NCBI GenBank assembly: GCA_028818775.1
Contig: JAPPNE010000050.1
Location: 1-49,562, forward strand
Direction: 5' to 3'
From: Deltaproteobacteria bacterium
Lineage (GTDB): Bacteria > Desulfobacterota > Binatia > UBA9968 > JAJDTQ01
DNA length: 49,562 nt
The translations under genes were made by a program, and so were the position numbers. Positions 1 to 7,726 of this stretch are shown here, piece by piece. The notes below the pieces were generated by a model that worked only from the letters and a program-made list of their open reading frames with translations, made no database searches and was not told the DNA's origin. How positions within the stretch are numbered: position 1 is the first letter of the stretch; each line of letters begins with the position of its first letter.

Positions 1-446
1 TGGCTCACCTCGTGGCCCAGCACGGCCGAGGCCTGTTCCGGCTTCATGGCCCGCAGCAGCCCCGTGCTCACCGCCACCAGCGAGTTGTTGCGGCTCGGGC
101 CCGTGGCAAAGGCGTTGGGCTCGGGGGAATCGTAGATCGCCACCTCCGGCATGGCGATGTTCGCGGCCCGGGCGTGGTCCTGCACGGTGTTGACGAGCCA
201 GATCTCGGTGTTGGTCCGGGGCTCATCGATGACCGTCAAGCCCATCCATCTCTTGGCCGTCCACTTGGAGATGCGCAACGAGATGAACGCGCCGCCCATG
301 CCGAAGACGAACGAGAAGATCAGCAACGGCCAGAAATCGATCCCGTTCTGGTAGAGCAGCCAGTCGAGACCGAGCACGCGAAGCGCGAAGGCCAGCACAA
401 GGAGGACCGCAAGGTTGGTGGCAATAAAGAGGAACCATCGTTTCAT
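1..446 (-). CDS. htpX: HtpX-type M48 membrane zinc protease, N-terminal part (cut by window start)
   Basis: This is the first 148 residues of an HtpX-like protease of the inner membrane, which degrades misfolded membrane proteins. Two hydrophobic segments (about residues 5-22 and 38-56) are followed by a stretch typical of HtpX: LVNTVQ near 84-89, [18 protein letters not shown] at 99-116 and LVAVSTGLL at 123-131. The window ends just as the zinc site HExxH begins (H145, E146 seen), so the catalytic domain and C-terminus lie outside. The ATG at 446 is preceded by a purine-rich GAAGAAGGGA. A promoter-like pair lies 44-72 bases upstream. Family assignment is strong; only the truncation is imposed by the window. 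Confidence 0.93.
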   Translation of the reverse strand, partial: MKRWFLFIATNLAVLLVLAFALRVLGLDWLLYQNGIDFWPLLIFSFVFGMGGAFISLRISKWTAKRWMGLTVIDEPRTNTEIWLVNTVQDHARAANIAMPEVAIYDSPEPNAFATGPSRNNSLVAVSTGLLRAMKPEQASAVLGHEVS

Positions 447-489
447 GGAACTCGTTCCCTTCTTCTCGGGAGTTCAATGCCCGAATAAA

Positions 490-518
490 AATCTACAATG
501 CGCATGGCGCCGAATCAA
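490..518 (-). promoter_or_regulatory. Candidate sigma-70 promoter of htpX
   Basis: Read on the minus strand, TTGATT (513-518) and TAGATT (490-495) are separated by 17 bases, a good match to the vegetative -35/-10 pattern, and lie upstream of the htpX start. No clear heat-shock sigma-32 sequence was seen. The assignment rests on sequence pattern only. Confidence 0.45.
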
Positions 519-580
519 TTCGCCGGGATCGCGGCTTCCAAAGAATGTAACCATCCCTGACGGCGTGTAAAGGCGTCCGC

Positions 581-1795
581 CTACTCGATCTCCCGCACCG
601 CGGGCAGCCGCGCCAGGCCGTACAGACCCAGCGCCGCCACCAGGAACCCACCCAGGGCCACGGCCGTGGGGGCGCCGGCGAACTCGGCCACGGTGCCCGA
701 GATGGCGCCGCCCAGCGGCATGAGGTCCCAGGTGAGGCCGAAGAGGCCGAGCACCCGGCCGCGCAGGTCGTTGGGCAGGTTCAGTTGGAGGATGGTGTTG
801 ATGGAGGTGAGGTAGATCTGGTTGAACAGGCCCAGGAAGAAGATCAGGCCCAGCGAGAGCGCGAACGAAGACGAGTACGCGAACAGCATGAGCAGCGCGC
901 CGAAGATCGCCGATCCCACCAGCACCTGCCAGCCCCGGCGTCCGGCCTGGGCCAGGTAGGCGACGATCAGTGTGCCGATGAGCGCCCCCACGCCGGAGAA
1001 CGACTGGAGCAGCCCGAACCCGCGCGCGTCCACCTCCAGGATGATGCGCGCGAACACCGGCAGCAGGATCACGTAGGACATGCCGAACAGGCTGTTGAAG
1101 CACGTGAGCCCCAGCAGGCTGTAGAAGAGCTGGTTGCGGCGCACGAAGTCGAGCCCGGCCAGGATGTTGCGCCAGACGCCGCCCTGGGGCTGTCCGACGA
1201 GGGGGCGGGTACGGATGAACGCCCACAGCGCCACCGCCGCCGCGGAACTCACGAAACAGGCGATGAAGGTATGGCCCACGCCGAACCAGTGGATAAGCAG
1301 GCCGGCGAGGCCGGGGCCCACCAGGCGGCACGCCTGCCACACCGAGCTGCCCAGCGCCACCGCGTTGGCGATCTCCTCCCGCGGCACCATCTCCGGCAGC
1401 AGCGCGTAGCGGCTGGGGCGGTCGAACGACCGCATCAGGCCCGAGTTGAACGCGAACACGAGCACGTGCCAGAACACGACGCGCTCGGTCAGTATCAGCA
1501 GTCCCAGCACGAGATAGGCCAGGGCCAGCAGCGACTGGGTGCACACCATGATGCGGCGCTTGTCGGCCCGGTCGGCGATGGCCCCGCCCACCAGCACCAG
1601 CGACACCCGCGGCACGGCGTAGACGATGCCGGCCACTCCCAGCATCAACGGCGAGTCCGTCAACAGGAACACCAGCCAGGCCTGCGCGGCCATCTCCATG
1701 TTGAGCGCCAGCACGGAAGAGAGCTGTCCAAGCCAATAGAGACGGTAGTTGCGATAACGCAACCCGGCGAACAGCCGGCTCAGCAGGGTTCCCAT
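581..1795 (-). CDS. MFS transporter, MFS_3/EntS-like exporter family
   Basis: A 404-residue major facilitator protein with about 12 hydrophobic segments. It opens with the phrase LRYRNYRLYWLGQ typical of the MFS_3 (EntS-like) exporters of small molecules such as siderophores. The cytoplasmic loop between helices 2 and 3 carries GGAIADRADKRR, the MFS motif A. The ATG at 1795 was chosen because the protein then starts with the usual short amphipathic N-terminus; the frame stays open upstream but that part looks non-coding. The ribosome site is weak. The gene follows htpX with 135 bases between them, so co-transcription is not required. The substrate cannot be told from sequence. Confidence 0.88.
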   Translation of the reverse strand: MGTLLSRLFAGLRYRNYRLYWLGQLSSVLALNMEMAAQAWLVFLLTDSPLMLGVAGIVYAVPRVSLVLVGGAIADRADKRRIMVCTQSLLALAYLVLGLLILTERVVFWHVLVFAFNSGLMRSFDRPSRYALLPEMVPREEIANAVALGSSVWQACRLVGPGLAGLLIHWFGVGHTFIACFVSSAAAVALWAFIRTRPLVGQPQGGVWRNILAGLDFVRRNQLFYSLLGLTCFNSLFGMSYVILLPVFARIILEVDARGFGLLQSFSGVGALIGTLIVAYLAQAGRRGWQVLVGSAIFGALLMLFAYSSSFALSLGLIFFLGLFNQIYLTSINTILQLNLPNDLRGRVLGLFGLTWDLMPLGGAISGTVAEFAGAPTAVALGGFLVAALGLYGLARLPAVREIE

Positions 1796-1834
1796 GAGCG
1801 GTTTTGTTTCCCGAAGTCTTTTGGGTCCGGCGCC

Positions 1835-1942
1835 GGCCACGTGCGCGCGTGGATGAACATCGGCGGCGTCGCCCACGCCCACATCAAGGAATCGATGCAA
1901 TGCTTCGCCGACGACGCGCTGGCCGCGGTGCGGGAGATCTAG
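1835..1942 (+). pseudogene. C-terminal remnant of a luciferase-like (LLM) flavin-dependent oxidoreductase
   Basis: A plus-strand frame ending in TAG at 1940-1942 reads HVRAWMNIGGVAHAH, then a helix ending FADDALAAVREI. This looks like the last 30 or so residues of F420/FMN-dependent luciferase-like monooxygenases, which typically end with a hydrophobic residue, a GG turn, PH, then SM..FA.. and AxR. Upstream the frame runs antisense through the MFS gene and has no LLM character, so only the tail remains. It sits in the gap between the MFS gene and a small membrane protein. The match is short and made from memory of the family, hence moderate confidence. Confidence 0.45.
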
Positions 1943-2226
1943 TGCCCTGCGGTCGGGTCGAATGCGTCGTCCCGCCGCGGCGACCGCCCCAGGCGACCCA
2001 TCAACACCACGAGGAAAGCGGCGCTGATCGATACGGTGGCGATCAGCAACGCCAGCCCGGCCTGCGCCGCGTGGAGCGTGCTCTGGGAGGTCAGGGCGGC
2101 GACGGCGGCGTACGCGCCGTAGCCGGCCGTCACCGCGCCCCAGGCGAACAGGACGATTGCCGCAAGAGCCACCATCCGACGAAACGTCACACAAAGGCCC
2201 CGGCGAGTCAATGTGGACCCGCTCAC
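1942..2226 (-). CDS. Small membrane protein, unknown function
   Basis: A 95-residue (GTG at 2226) or 77-residue (ATG at 2175) protein with two hydrophobic segments, about residues 18-44 and 57-76 of the long form, and a short charged tail ending RRDDAFDPTAGH. Neither start has a strong ribosome site. The helices and polar ends look protein-like, but no family is recognised. It is divergent from the CoA-transferase, and its start is only 36 bases from that gene's ATG. Confidence 0.5.
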
Positions 2227-2261
2227 CCAAAATTGTTAGGGTCGTGTCGAGGCTTGAACAC

Positions 2262-3440
2262 ATGGCGGGAACACTCGAAGGCATCAGGATTCTGGAACTC
2301 TCCAGCTACGTCACCGGCCCGTTCGCTTCCATGCTCATGGCGGACCTGGGCGCCGAGGTCATCAAGGTCGAGGACCGCGAGCACGGCGACCCGTTCCGTG
2401 GCTGGGGCGGCGGCAAGATGTATTCCGCCACCTTCTGCAGCCTGAACCGGAACAAGAAGAGCATCACGCTGGACCTCCGTGCCGAGGAGGGGCAGGAGAT
2501 CTGCCGCAAGCTCGCCGCCGGGGCGGACGTGCTCATCGAGAACCACCGTCCGGGGGTCATGGCCCGGCGCGGACTGGGTTATGACACCCTCCATGAGTTG
2601 AACCCGAAGCTCATCTATTGCTCCATCTCCGGCTTCGGCCAGGAAGGACCCTACCGCGACCGGCCCGGGTACGACACGGTGGGCCAGGGCATGAGCGGCC
2701 TCTTGAGCCTGCTGACCGACCCGGACGATCCCAAGGGCATGGGCATCTCCCTGTCCGATCATCTGACCGGCGTGTATGCGTGCTACGGCGTGCTGGCGGC
2801 CCTGGTGAACCGCATGATGACGGGCGAAGGACAGATCATCGAGACCTCCCTGCTGCGCGCGTCGGTGTCGTTCACCGCCGAGAACTGCGCGCGCTACTTC
2901 GAGACCGGGGTGGTGCCGAGCCGTGCCGACCGCACGCGCACAGCCGGGGTGTTCGCCTTCGTCGACCGGGACGGCCGGCCCTTCGTCGTGCACCTGTCCT
3001 CGCCCAACAAGTTCTGGGTGGGGCTCGTGAATGTGGCCGGCAAGCCCGAGTGGGCGGACGACCCGCGCTTCGCCGACAAGGACGGCCGCACCGAACACCA
3101 CGACCTGTTGGAGCGGGAGCTTCAGGCCGTTTTCGAGGGGGACTCGCGCGACGTGTGGCTGAGGAAGCTGCGGGAGCACGACGTGCCCTCCACCCCGCTG
3201 AACAACCTGGAAGACATGTTCAACGACCCGCAGGTCAAGCAGTACGGCTTCCCCATCGAGGTGGAGCACCCGAAAATGGGCAAGGTGAAGCTGGTTGGGA
3301 GCGGCGTGAACATGAGCCGGACGCCGCCCGAGACGCCCACGCCGCCGCCCATGCTCGGGGAGAACACGGGCGAGATCCTGCGGAGTCTCGGGTACAGCGC
3401 GGAAGAGGTGGAGGCACTGCGCGACCGGCAGGTCGTCTAG
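2262..3440 (+). CDS. Class III CoA-transferase (CaiB/BaiF family)
   Basis: A 392-residue enzyme of the formyl-CoA/carnitine-CoA transferase family, which moves CoA between carboxylic acids through an aspartyl-CoA thioester. The start (MAGTLEGIRILELSSYVTGP) is the standard opening of the family. GADVLIENHRPG, YCSISGFGQEGP and RPGYD follow in the usual order. The catalytic aspartate is most likely D166 in SLSDHLTG. The C-terminal part has the typical NNLEDMFNDPQVK and the PTPPPMLGENTGEIL ending. The ATG at 2262 gives a normal length and has GAGG about 10 bases upstream; an open extension to 2157 overlaps the divergent small gene and is not family-like. Substrate unknown; it stands alone rather than in an operon. 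Confidence 0.93.
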   Translation: MAGTLEGIRILELSSYVTGPFASMLMADLGAEVIKVEDREHGDPFRGWGGGKMYSATFCSLNRNKKSITLDLRAEEGQEICRKLAAGADVLIENHRPGVMARRGLGYDTLHELNPKLIYCSISGFGQEGPYRDRPGYDTVGQGMSGLLSLLTDPDDPKGMGISLSDHLTGVYACYGVLAALVNRMMTGEGQIIETSLLRASVSFTAENCARYFETGVVPSRADRTRTAGVFAFVDRDGRPFVVHLSSPNKFWVGLVNVAGKPEWADDPRFADKDGRTEHHDLLERELQAVFEGDSRDVWLRKLREHDVPSTPLNNLEDMFNDPQVKQYGFPIEVEHPKMGKVKLVGSGVNMSRTPPETPTPPPMLGENTGEILRSLGYSAEEVEALRDRQVV

Positions 3441-3650
3441 TGAGTGTGCCGTGACGACCGGGCGAACGGCGCGCCCTCCGTTGGCGCGTCGGATGGGCGC
3501 GGCGAGCTTTTGCGTTGCTTGTTGCCGTCCAAATTTGATAAGTAACGGGCTTTATTCCGCAATGTTGGCCTACGGCGCCGGCCGCGCCGACCGGATATCA
3601 CCCGCGCGGTTTCGATGGACCGCCGATACCGGAACGAAACAGGATTGATC

Positions 3651-4886
3651 ATGACCTACGCCACAAAGACTACTTGCCTTGCAGTCGCGCTCTGCCTGTC
3701 CCTTGCCGCTTGCGTCTCCAGCGACGAGCACGAACAGGTGAAGCAGGAAAGAGACCAGGCGTTACAGGCAAAGGAGAGTGCCGAGAAGAAGGTGGCGGAG
3801 TTGACGAAGACGCTGGAACAGCGCGGCCAGGAGGTAAAGGGTCTCCAGGCCAAGGTCCAGGGGATGGAGCAGGAAGCAACGAAGTCCCGGAGCGCGCTCG
3901 AGCAGAGCGCGAAGGAACTCGCGGCCACGCAAAAGCAGGTCAACGAGTTGAAGATGGGAGTGGCCGCCGTAACGGACGAGCGGGACAGCGCGCGCAAGAG
4001 CGCCGACGACCTGACCAAGCAGCTTGGAGAGAAGAGCAAGGCGGCTGATGACCTCGCCGCTCAACTCGCGGCAAAGGCCAAGGCAGCCGACGACCTCGGC
4101 GCCCGGCTCGCGGACAAAACCAAGGCGGCCGATGACCTCGGCGCTCAACTCGCGGCGAAGACCAAGGCCGCCGACGACCTCGGCGCCCAACTCGCGGCGA
4201 AGAGCACGGCGGTACAGGACTTGGAGAAAAGAGCCGGAGAACTCGCGGCGGCCAAGGCCGAGCTGGAAAAGACCGCCGCCGCGCTTTCGGGCAAGCAGGA
4301 CGAATTGAACGCGCGCGCAAAGGGCCTCGAGGAGCAGGTGGCGGAGAAGGACAAGGCCATCGCGGGAATGCGCGCCGAGGCTGATGGGCTGAACGCGGCC
4401 AAGCAAGCCTTGGAAGCGGATGTCGCCAAGAACACGGAAGCCCTGGCCCAAGCGCGGAAGGAAGCGGCGGCAGCGGCGCAGTCATTGGAGCAAGCCCGCG
4501 CGGAAAAGAACAAGGCCGCGGCCGACCTCGCCGCCACCCAGCGCTCGTTGGAACAGATCCGCGCCGAGAAGGACAAGGCCCTGGCCGACCTCGCCGCCAG
4601 GAACAAGGCGCTGGCTGAAATGGCCACCCGCGAGAAGGACGCCGCTCAAAAGCTCGCGGCCGCCACGGCCGACCATGACAAGGCCGTTCAGGGACTCACG
4701 CAGCAACTGGAGCAGGCCCGCGCCGAAACCGACAAGGCGCGTGCCGACCTCGCCGCCAAGGAGAAGGAACTGGCGGAGATGGCCGCCAAGGCCCAGGCAC
4801 CCGCGGTTGAACAAGGCGCTGCTCCGGGACAGGGGGGAGCCCAGGAGCAGAGCGGCGCCCAAGGGCAAGGCGCTCCTCAACAGTAA
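3651..4886 (+). CDS. Coiled-coil lipoprotein with 14-residue tandem repeats
   Basis: A 411-residue predicted lipoprotein. A signal peptide ends in a lipobox, LSLAAC, with Cys21 as the lipidated residue. The residue after it is Val rather than Asp, so sorting to the outer membrane is likely. The rest is almost entirely Ala/Lys/Glu/Asp/Gln-rich alpha-helix, a long coiled coil. Five consecutive 14-residue units (residues 116-185), four of which begin KAADDL, form two heptads each. The C-terminal 25 residues are Gly/Gln/Ala-rich and disordered. AGGATTGATC precedes the ATG. A spacer or cell-envelope tether role is possible, but no function can be assigned. The upstream 210 bases (3441-3650) hold no gene; TTGATA at 3535-3540 is a possible -35 box. 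Confidence 0.85.
   Translation: MTYATKTTCLAVALCLSLAACVSSDEHEQVKQERDQALQAKESAEKKVAELTKTLEQRGQEVKGLQAKVQGMEQEATKSRSALEQSAKELAATQKQVNELKMGVAAVTDERDSARKSADDLTKQLGEKSKAADDLAAQLAAKAKAADDLGARLADKTKAADDLGAQLAAKTKAADDLGAQLAAKSTAVQDLEKRAGELAAAKAELEKTAAALSGKQDELNARAKGLEEQVAEKDKAIAGMRAEADGLNAAKQALEADVAKNTEALAQARKEAAAAAQSLEQARAEKNKAAADLAATQRSLEQIRAEKDKALADLAARNKALAEMATREKDAAQKLAAATADHDKAVQGLTQQLEQARAETDKARADLAAKEKELAEMAAKAQAPAVEQGAAPGQGGAQEQSGAQGQGAPQQ
3996..4205 (+). repeat. Five tandem 42-bp in-frame repeats
   Basis: Five direct repeats of exactly 42 bases (3996, 4038, 4080, 4122 and 4164) inside the lipoprotein gene encode the 14-residue coiled-coil unit K(S/A)ADDL..(Q/R)L..K. The last four copies are the most alike, and copies three to five read DDLGA. 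Such in-frame units can expand or contract by slippage without breaking the frame. Confidence 0.9.
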
Positions 4887-4938
4887 CGCCCCCCGTCCGC
4901 CATCGCGGGGCACCGCCTCTTCGAGGGGGCGCCGGCCG

Positions 4939-5664
4939 TCAACTCCGGATGTCGGGCCAGTCGTGCAGCAGCTTGCCGTAGCCGGAAATGCTGCACGAGA
5001 AGCCCACCCTGGAGAGCATGTACCAGAGCATGCCGGGATTGCTGGCGACCACGGGCCGCGCCAGATCCTGTTCGAGCCGGTCCAGGATCTTCAACGGGTC
5101 CAGGACGGCCCCCTGGAAGTAGATTGCCTGCACCTCCGGATTGGCCTGGAAGGCCTTTTCCGTGAGGGCGTACACGTCCTCAGGCCCCACCTCCATGGCG
5201 TCGCGATAGTCGTCGAAGGTGTCCGCCGGCGAGATGGCCTCGATGCCGCAGCCTGCGAGATAGTCGCGGATCAGCTTGTTCATGGACTCCACGAACGGAG
5301 TCAGCAGCAGCACCCTGGGGGTCGAGAGAGCCTTCAGGGCCTCGGCGCAGGCCTCCAGCGCCGTGGTCACCGGCACGTCCACCGCCTCCTTGAGCCTTCC
5401 CAAAAGCCCCGGATTGAGCACCTCCACCGGCGCGCCGCTGACGATGACGCCGTGCCAGCCGCGCTCCCGCGCCAGTCGCGCGGAAGTTTCCACCACATGG
5501 TCGCCCGTGCCCCGGAGGCTCTCCAGCGGACCGCGCACGATGCCCAGTCCCTCGAACTCCATCTCCACTTCCGCGGGAATGCACGCCCGGAACGGCTCGA
5601 AGTGCGGGCTCGAGCTCGATATGGGTGTCACGAAACCGACCTTGACCTTTGCCGAATCTGCCAT
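4939..5664 (-). CDS. Arylmalonate decarboxylase/maleate isomerase-like protein (Asp/Glu racemase superfamily) lacking catalytic Cys
   Basis: A 241-residue protein whose order of elements fits the AMDase/maleate cis-trans isomerase branch of the Asp/Glu racemase superfamily: VGFVTPISSSSPHFE at the N-terminus, HGVIVSGAPVEVLNPG around 71-86, LEACAEALKAL around 103-113, and IYFQGAVLDPLKILDRLE around 181-198 followed by PVVASNPGMLWYMLSRVG. In relatives a reactive cysteine sits at one or both of two places. Here the first reads SGA (76-78) and the second FQGA (183-186), so neither has Cys; the four cysteines present are elsewhere. Isomerase or decarboxylase activity of the known type is therefore doubtful. 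It is the last gene of a four-gene operon, 23 bases after the TraB-like gene, with GGAGGAGGG before the ATG. Confidence 0.75.
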   Translation of the reverse strand: MADSAKVKVGFVTPISSSSPHFEPFRACIPAEVEMEFEGLGIVRGPLESLRGTGDHVVETSARLARERGWHGVIVSGAPVEVLNPGLLGRLKEAVDVPVTTALEACAEALKALSTPRVLLLTPFVESMNKLIRDYLAGCGIEAISPADTFDDYRDAMEVGPEDVYALTEKAFQANPEVQAIYFQGAVLDPLKILDRLEQDLARPVVASNPGMLWYMLSRVGFSCSISGYGKLLHDWPDIRS

Positions 5665-5687
5665 GGATACCCTCCTCCAAGCTGAAA

Positions 5688-6887
5688 CTAGAACGAGCGC
5701 GCGGCGATCCAACTGCCGCCGATGAACGTGCCCAGCGTGCTGCCCAGGTTCGAGAACACCACGACCAGAAGGATGCGCGACACCGGGTTGCGCCACAGTC
5801 CCTTGGGAAACGCGGTCACCACCTCGGACATGCCCTCCAGGTCCGCCACCGTAGGCTTTTTGACCCACGCCTGGACGAACCCCGAAACCCAGCCCGCGGC
5901 GATGGTGGGGTTGAGGCTGGTGATGGGCGCGGCCAGGAACGCCGCCAGCACGGTGATCGGATGCCCCAGGGCCAGGGCCGCTCCCGCGGCCGCGAGCACG
6001 CCGTTCACCAGCACCCAGATGGAGATGGACTCCAGCGAATGGGCGGCGCCGGCGCTGTAGAACCCGTAGGCGATGATGGCCAGGATCAGGGCGGGCACCA
6101 CCCACTTGATGCTCCTGGTCCAGAGCGATGGCTCCGGGACCTCTTCCAGGGCGTCGAGAGACTGTTCCCGTTCGATGGCGCGCGCGATCCCCGGGACGTG
6201 TCCCGCGCCCACCACGGCCACGACACGCGCGCCCGGGGCCTCGCGGATCTTCTGCGCCAGGTAGACGTCGCGCTCGTCGATGAGACTCTCCTTCACCGCC
6301 GGGAAGGCCCTCGCGAACTCCAACAGGACATCCTCCAGACGGTCCGCCTGCTTGAGGTCGTCCACCGCCTTCCTGTCGACCTCCGGCTCCGCCAGCGCGC
6401 TGCTCAGAAGCACGAACAGCACCTTGAGCTTGTTCCAGAGGCTCAGCCTCCTCCAGGTGCGCTTGAGGGTCACCTGGACGTCGCGGTCCGCCAGCACCAG
6501 GTCCGCACCCCGCTCCCGCGCAAGCCGCACCCCCTCCAGCATGTCCGCCCCAGGCCGCACCCCGAGCCGGTCCCCCATTCGCTTGTAGAACGCCGACATG
6601 ATCAGGTGGCTCAAGAGCAGCGCCGCCTTGCCCTCCTTGATGACCTTGAAGACGTTCATCTTCTGCCACGCGTCGGGCCGGGTAAAGGACTCGTAGCGGG
6701 CCTGGCACAGCTCCACGCATATGGTGTCGGGGTCCACCTGCTCGACGGTCTCGCGCACGTCGTCGACGCTTTCCAGCGAGACATGCGCGGTGCCGACGAG
6801 GTAGACCTCCCGGCCCTGGGTGCTCAACCGCCGCGTATGCGCCGGAAGCCCGGCAGCGCCCGGGCCCTGTGCGGCATCGACTTCCAC
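5688..6887 (-). CDS. TraB/PrgY/GumN-family membrane protein
   Basis: A 399-residue TraB-domain protein. The N-terminal half has the family's GTAHVS motif near the start, a CVELC..RYESF strand, and VVGAGHVPGI, the second conserved His-containing motif. The C-terminal third has about four membrane segments: around VVPALILAIIAYGF, IWVLVNGVLAAAGAALAL, ITVLAAFLAAPITSL and ILLVVVFSNLG. Family members include enterococcal PrgY, which limits peptide pheromone activity, and metalloprotease-like Tiki relatives; the role here is unknown. The start is taken as GTG at 6887, five bases after the creatininase stop, giving normal length; TTG codons further in are alternatives. It is the third gene of the operon. 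Confidence 0.8.
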   Translation of the reverse strand: MEVDAAQGPGAAGLPAHTRRLSTQGREVYLVGTAHVSLESVDDVRETVEQVDPDTICVELCQARYESFTRPDAWQKMNVFKVIKEGKAALLLSHLIMSAFYKRMGDRLGVRPGADMLEGVRLARERGADLVLADRDVQVTLKRTWRRLSLWNKLKVLFVLLSSALAEPEVDRKAVDDLKQADRLEDVLLEFARAFPAVKESLIDERDVYLAQKIREAPGARVVAVVGAGHVPGIARAIEREQSLDALEEVPEPSLWTRSIKWVVPALILAIIAYGFYSAGAAHSLESISIWVLVNGVLAAAGAALALGHPITVLAAFLAAPITSLNPTIAAGWVSGFVQAWVKKPTVADLEGMSEVVTAFPKGLWRNPVSRILLVVVFSNLGSTLGTFIGGSWIAARSF

Positions 6888-6892
6888 GCGGG

Positions 6893-7708
6893 TCAGACCT
6901 GAGCCACCGGGCCGTCGTAGTTCCTGAGCCAGCCGATGAACTGCACGATCTGGTCGACCATGTAGTCGTGGTAGGCCTTGCCCTTCTCGGGCGACGCCTT
7001 GATGGAGGGGCTGAAGGAGCCCGTGGGCACGATACGGCGCTGCTCCGTGCTGGTCCACGGGATGTCGATGACCTCGTGAGGTGCGTAGAAGAGGTCGCCG
7101 TGGGACCACGGCGAGAAGTTCTTGTCGAAGTCCACCTGCGACGTGGTCAGCTTCTCCTGCTTGACCAGGTGCGGGAACTTGTACCAGCACTCCGAGATCT
7201 CCAGCTCGCCGCTGTGGTGCTCCTTCGCTTCCTTGATCTCGTTGGCGATCTTCTTGGCGATCTTCACCGGGTCGATGACGGCGAAGAAGACCTCCGGCAT
7301 CTCGTACTCGCGCAGGTTCTTGGTGGCCGCCAGCAGGCCCGGCAGGTTGGCGCCCTTGTGCCCGTTGATGATCAGGATCTTGCGGAACCCGTGCTTCGCC
7401 AGGCTGCGGCTCATGTCCTGGATCACCGCCATCAACGTCTCGGTACGGAGCGAGATGGTGCCCGGGAAACCCAGGTGGTGCGGCGAGTCGCCGAACCAGA
7501 GCGGCGGCGCGCACACCGTTCCGGTGGCGCGTGCCACGTCCTCCGCCAGTGCGATGGCGATGAGGCAGTCGAGGCCCAGGGGCCCGGCCGGGCCGTGCTC
7601 CTCGGTGCTGCCCACCGGGCAAATGATGATGTCGGAGTCCTCCAGGTAGGCCGCCACGTCCTCCCAGGTCAGCTCCTGGAGCCATACGGAACCGAGTTGC
7701 GCCGGCAT
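6893..7708 (-). CDS. Creatininase-family amidohydrolase
   Basis: A 271-residue metal-dependent hydrolase of the creatinine amidohydrolase family, which hydrolyses cyclic or linear amides. All family signatures are visible: VGSTEEHGP with the metal-binding E and H near residues 33-41, GPLGLD with the metal Asp, a GDSPHHLGFPGT loop, INGHKGA (the usual NGHGGN) and HSGELEISE, the usual HAGExETS. An ATG with GGGAGGAGAT just upstream makes the start secure. It lies 18 bases after the cyclase stop and 5 bases before the TraB-like start, so the genes are almost certainly co-transcribed. Many family members act on compounds other than creatinine, and the true substrate is unknown. Confidence 0.9.
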   Translation of the reverse strand: MPAQLGSVWLQELTWEDVAAYLEDSDIIICPVGSTEEHGPAGPLGLDCLIAIALAEDVARATGTVCAPPLWFGDSPHHLGFPGTISLRTETLMAVIQDMSRSLAKHGFRKILIINGHKGANLPGLLAATKNLREYEMPEVFFAVIDPVKIAKKIANEIKEAKEHHSGELEISECWYKFPHLVKQEKLTTSQVDFDKNFSPWSHGDLFYAPHEVIDIPWTSTEQRRIVPTGSFSPSIKASPEKGKAYHDYMVDQIVQFIGWLRNYDGPVAQV

Positions 7709-7726
7709 TTCATCTCCTCCCGTCGT

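Noticed and set aside
3996..4205. CRISPR-like direct repeats
   Set aside because: The repeats are contiguous without unique spacers and are in frame within a coiled-coil gene.
4887..4938. Terminator between convergent lipoprotein and AMDase-like genes
   Set aside because: GCCCC and GGGGC could pair over a long loop, but the stem is short and there is no T-run.
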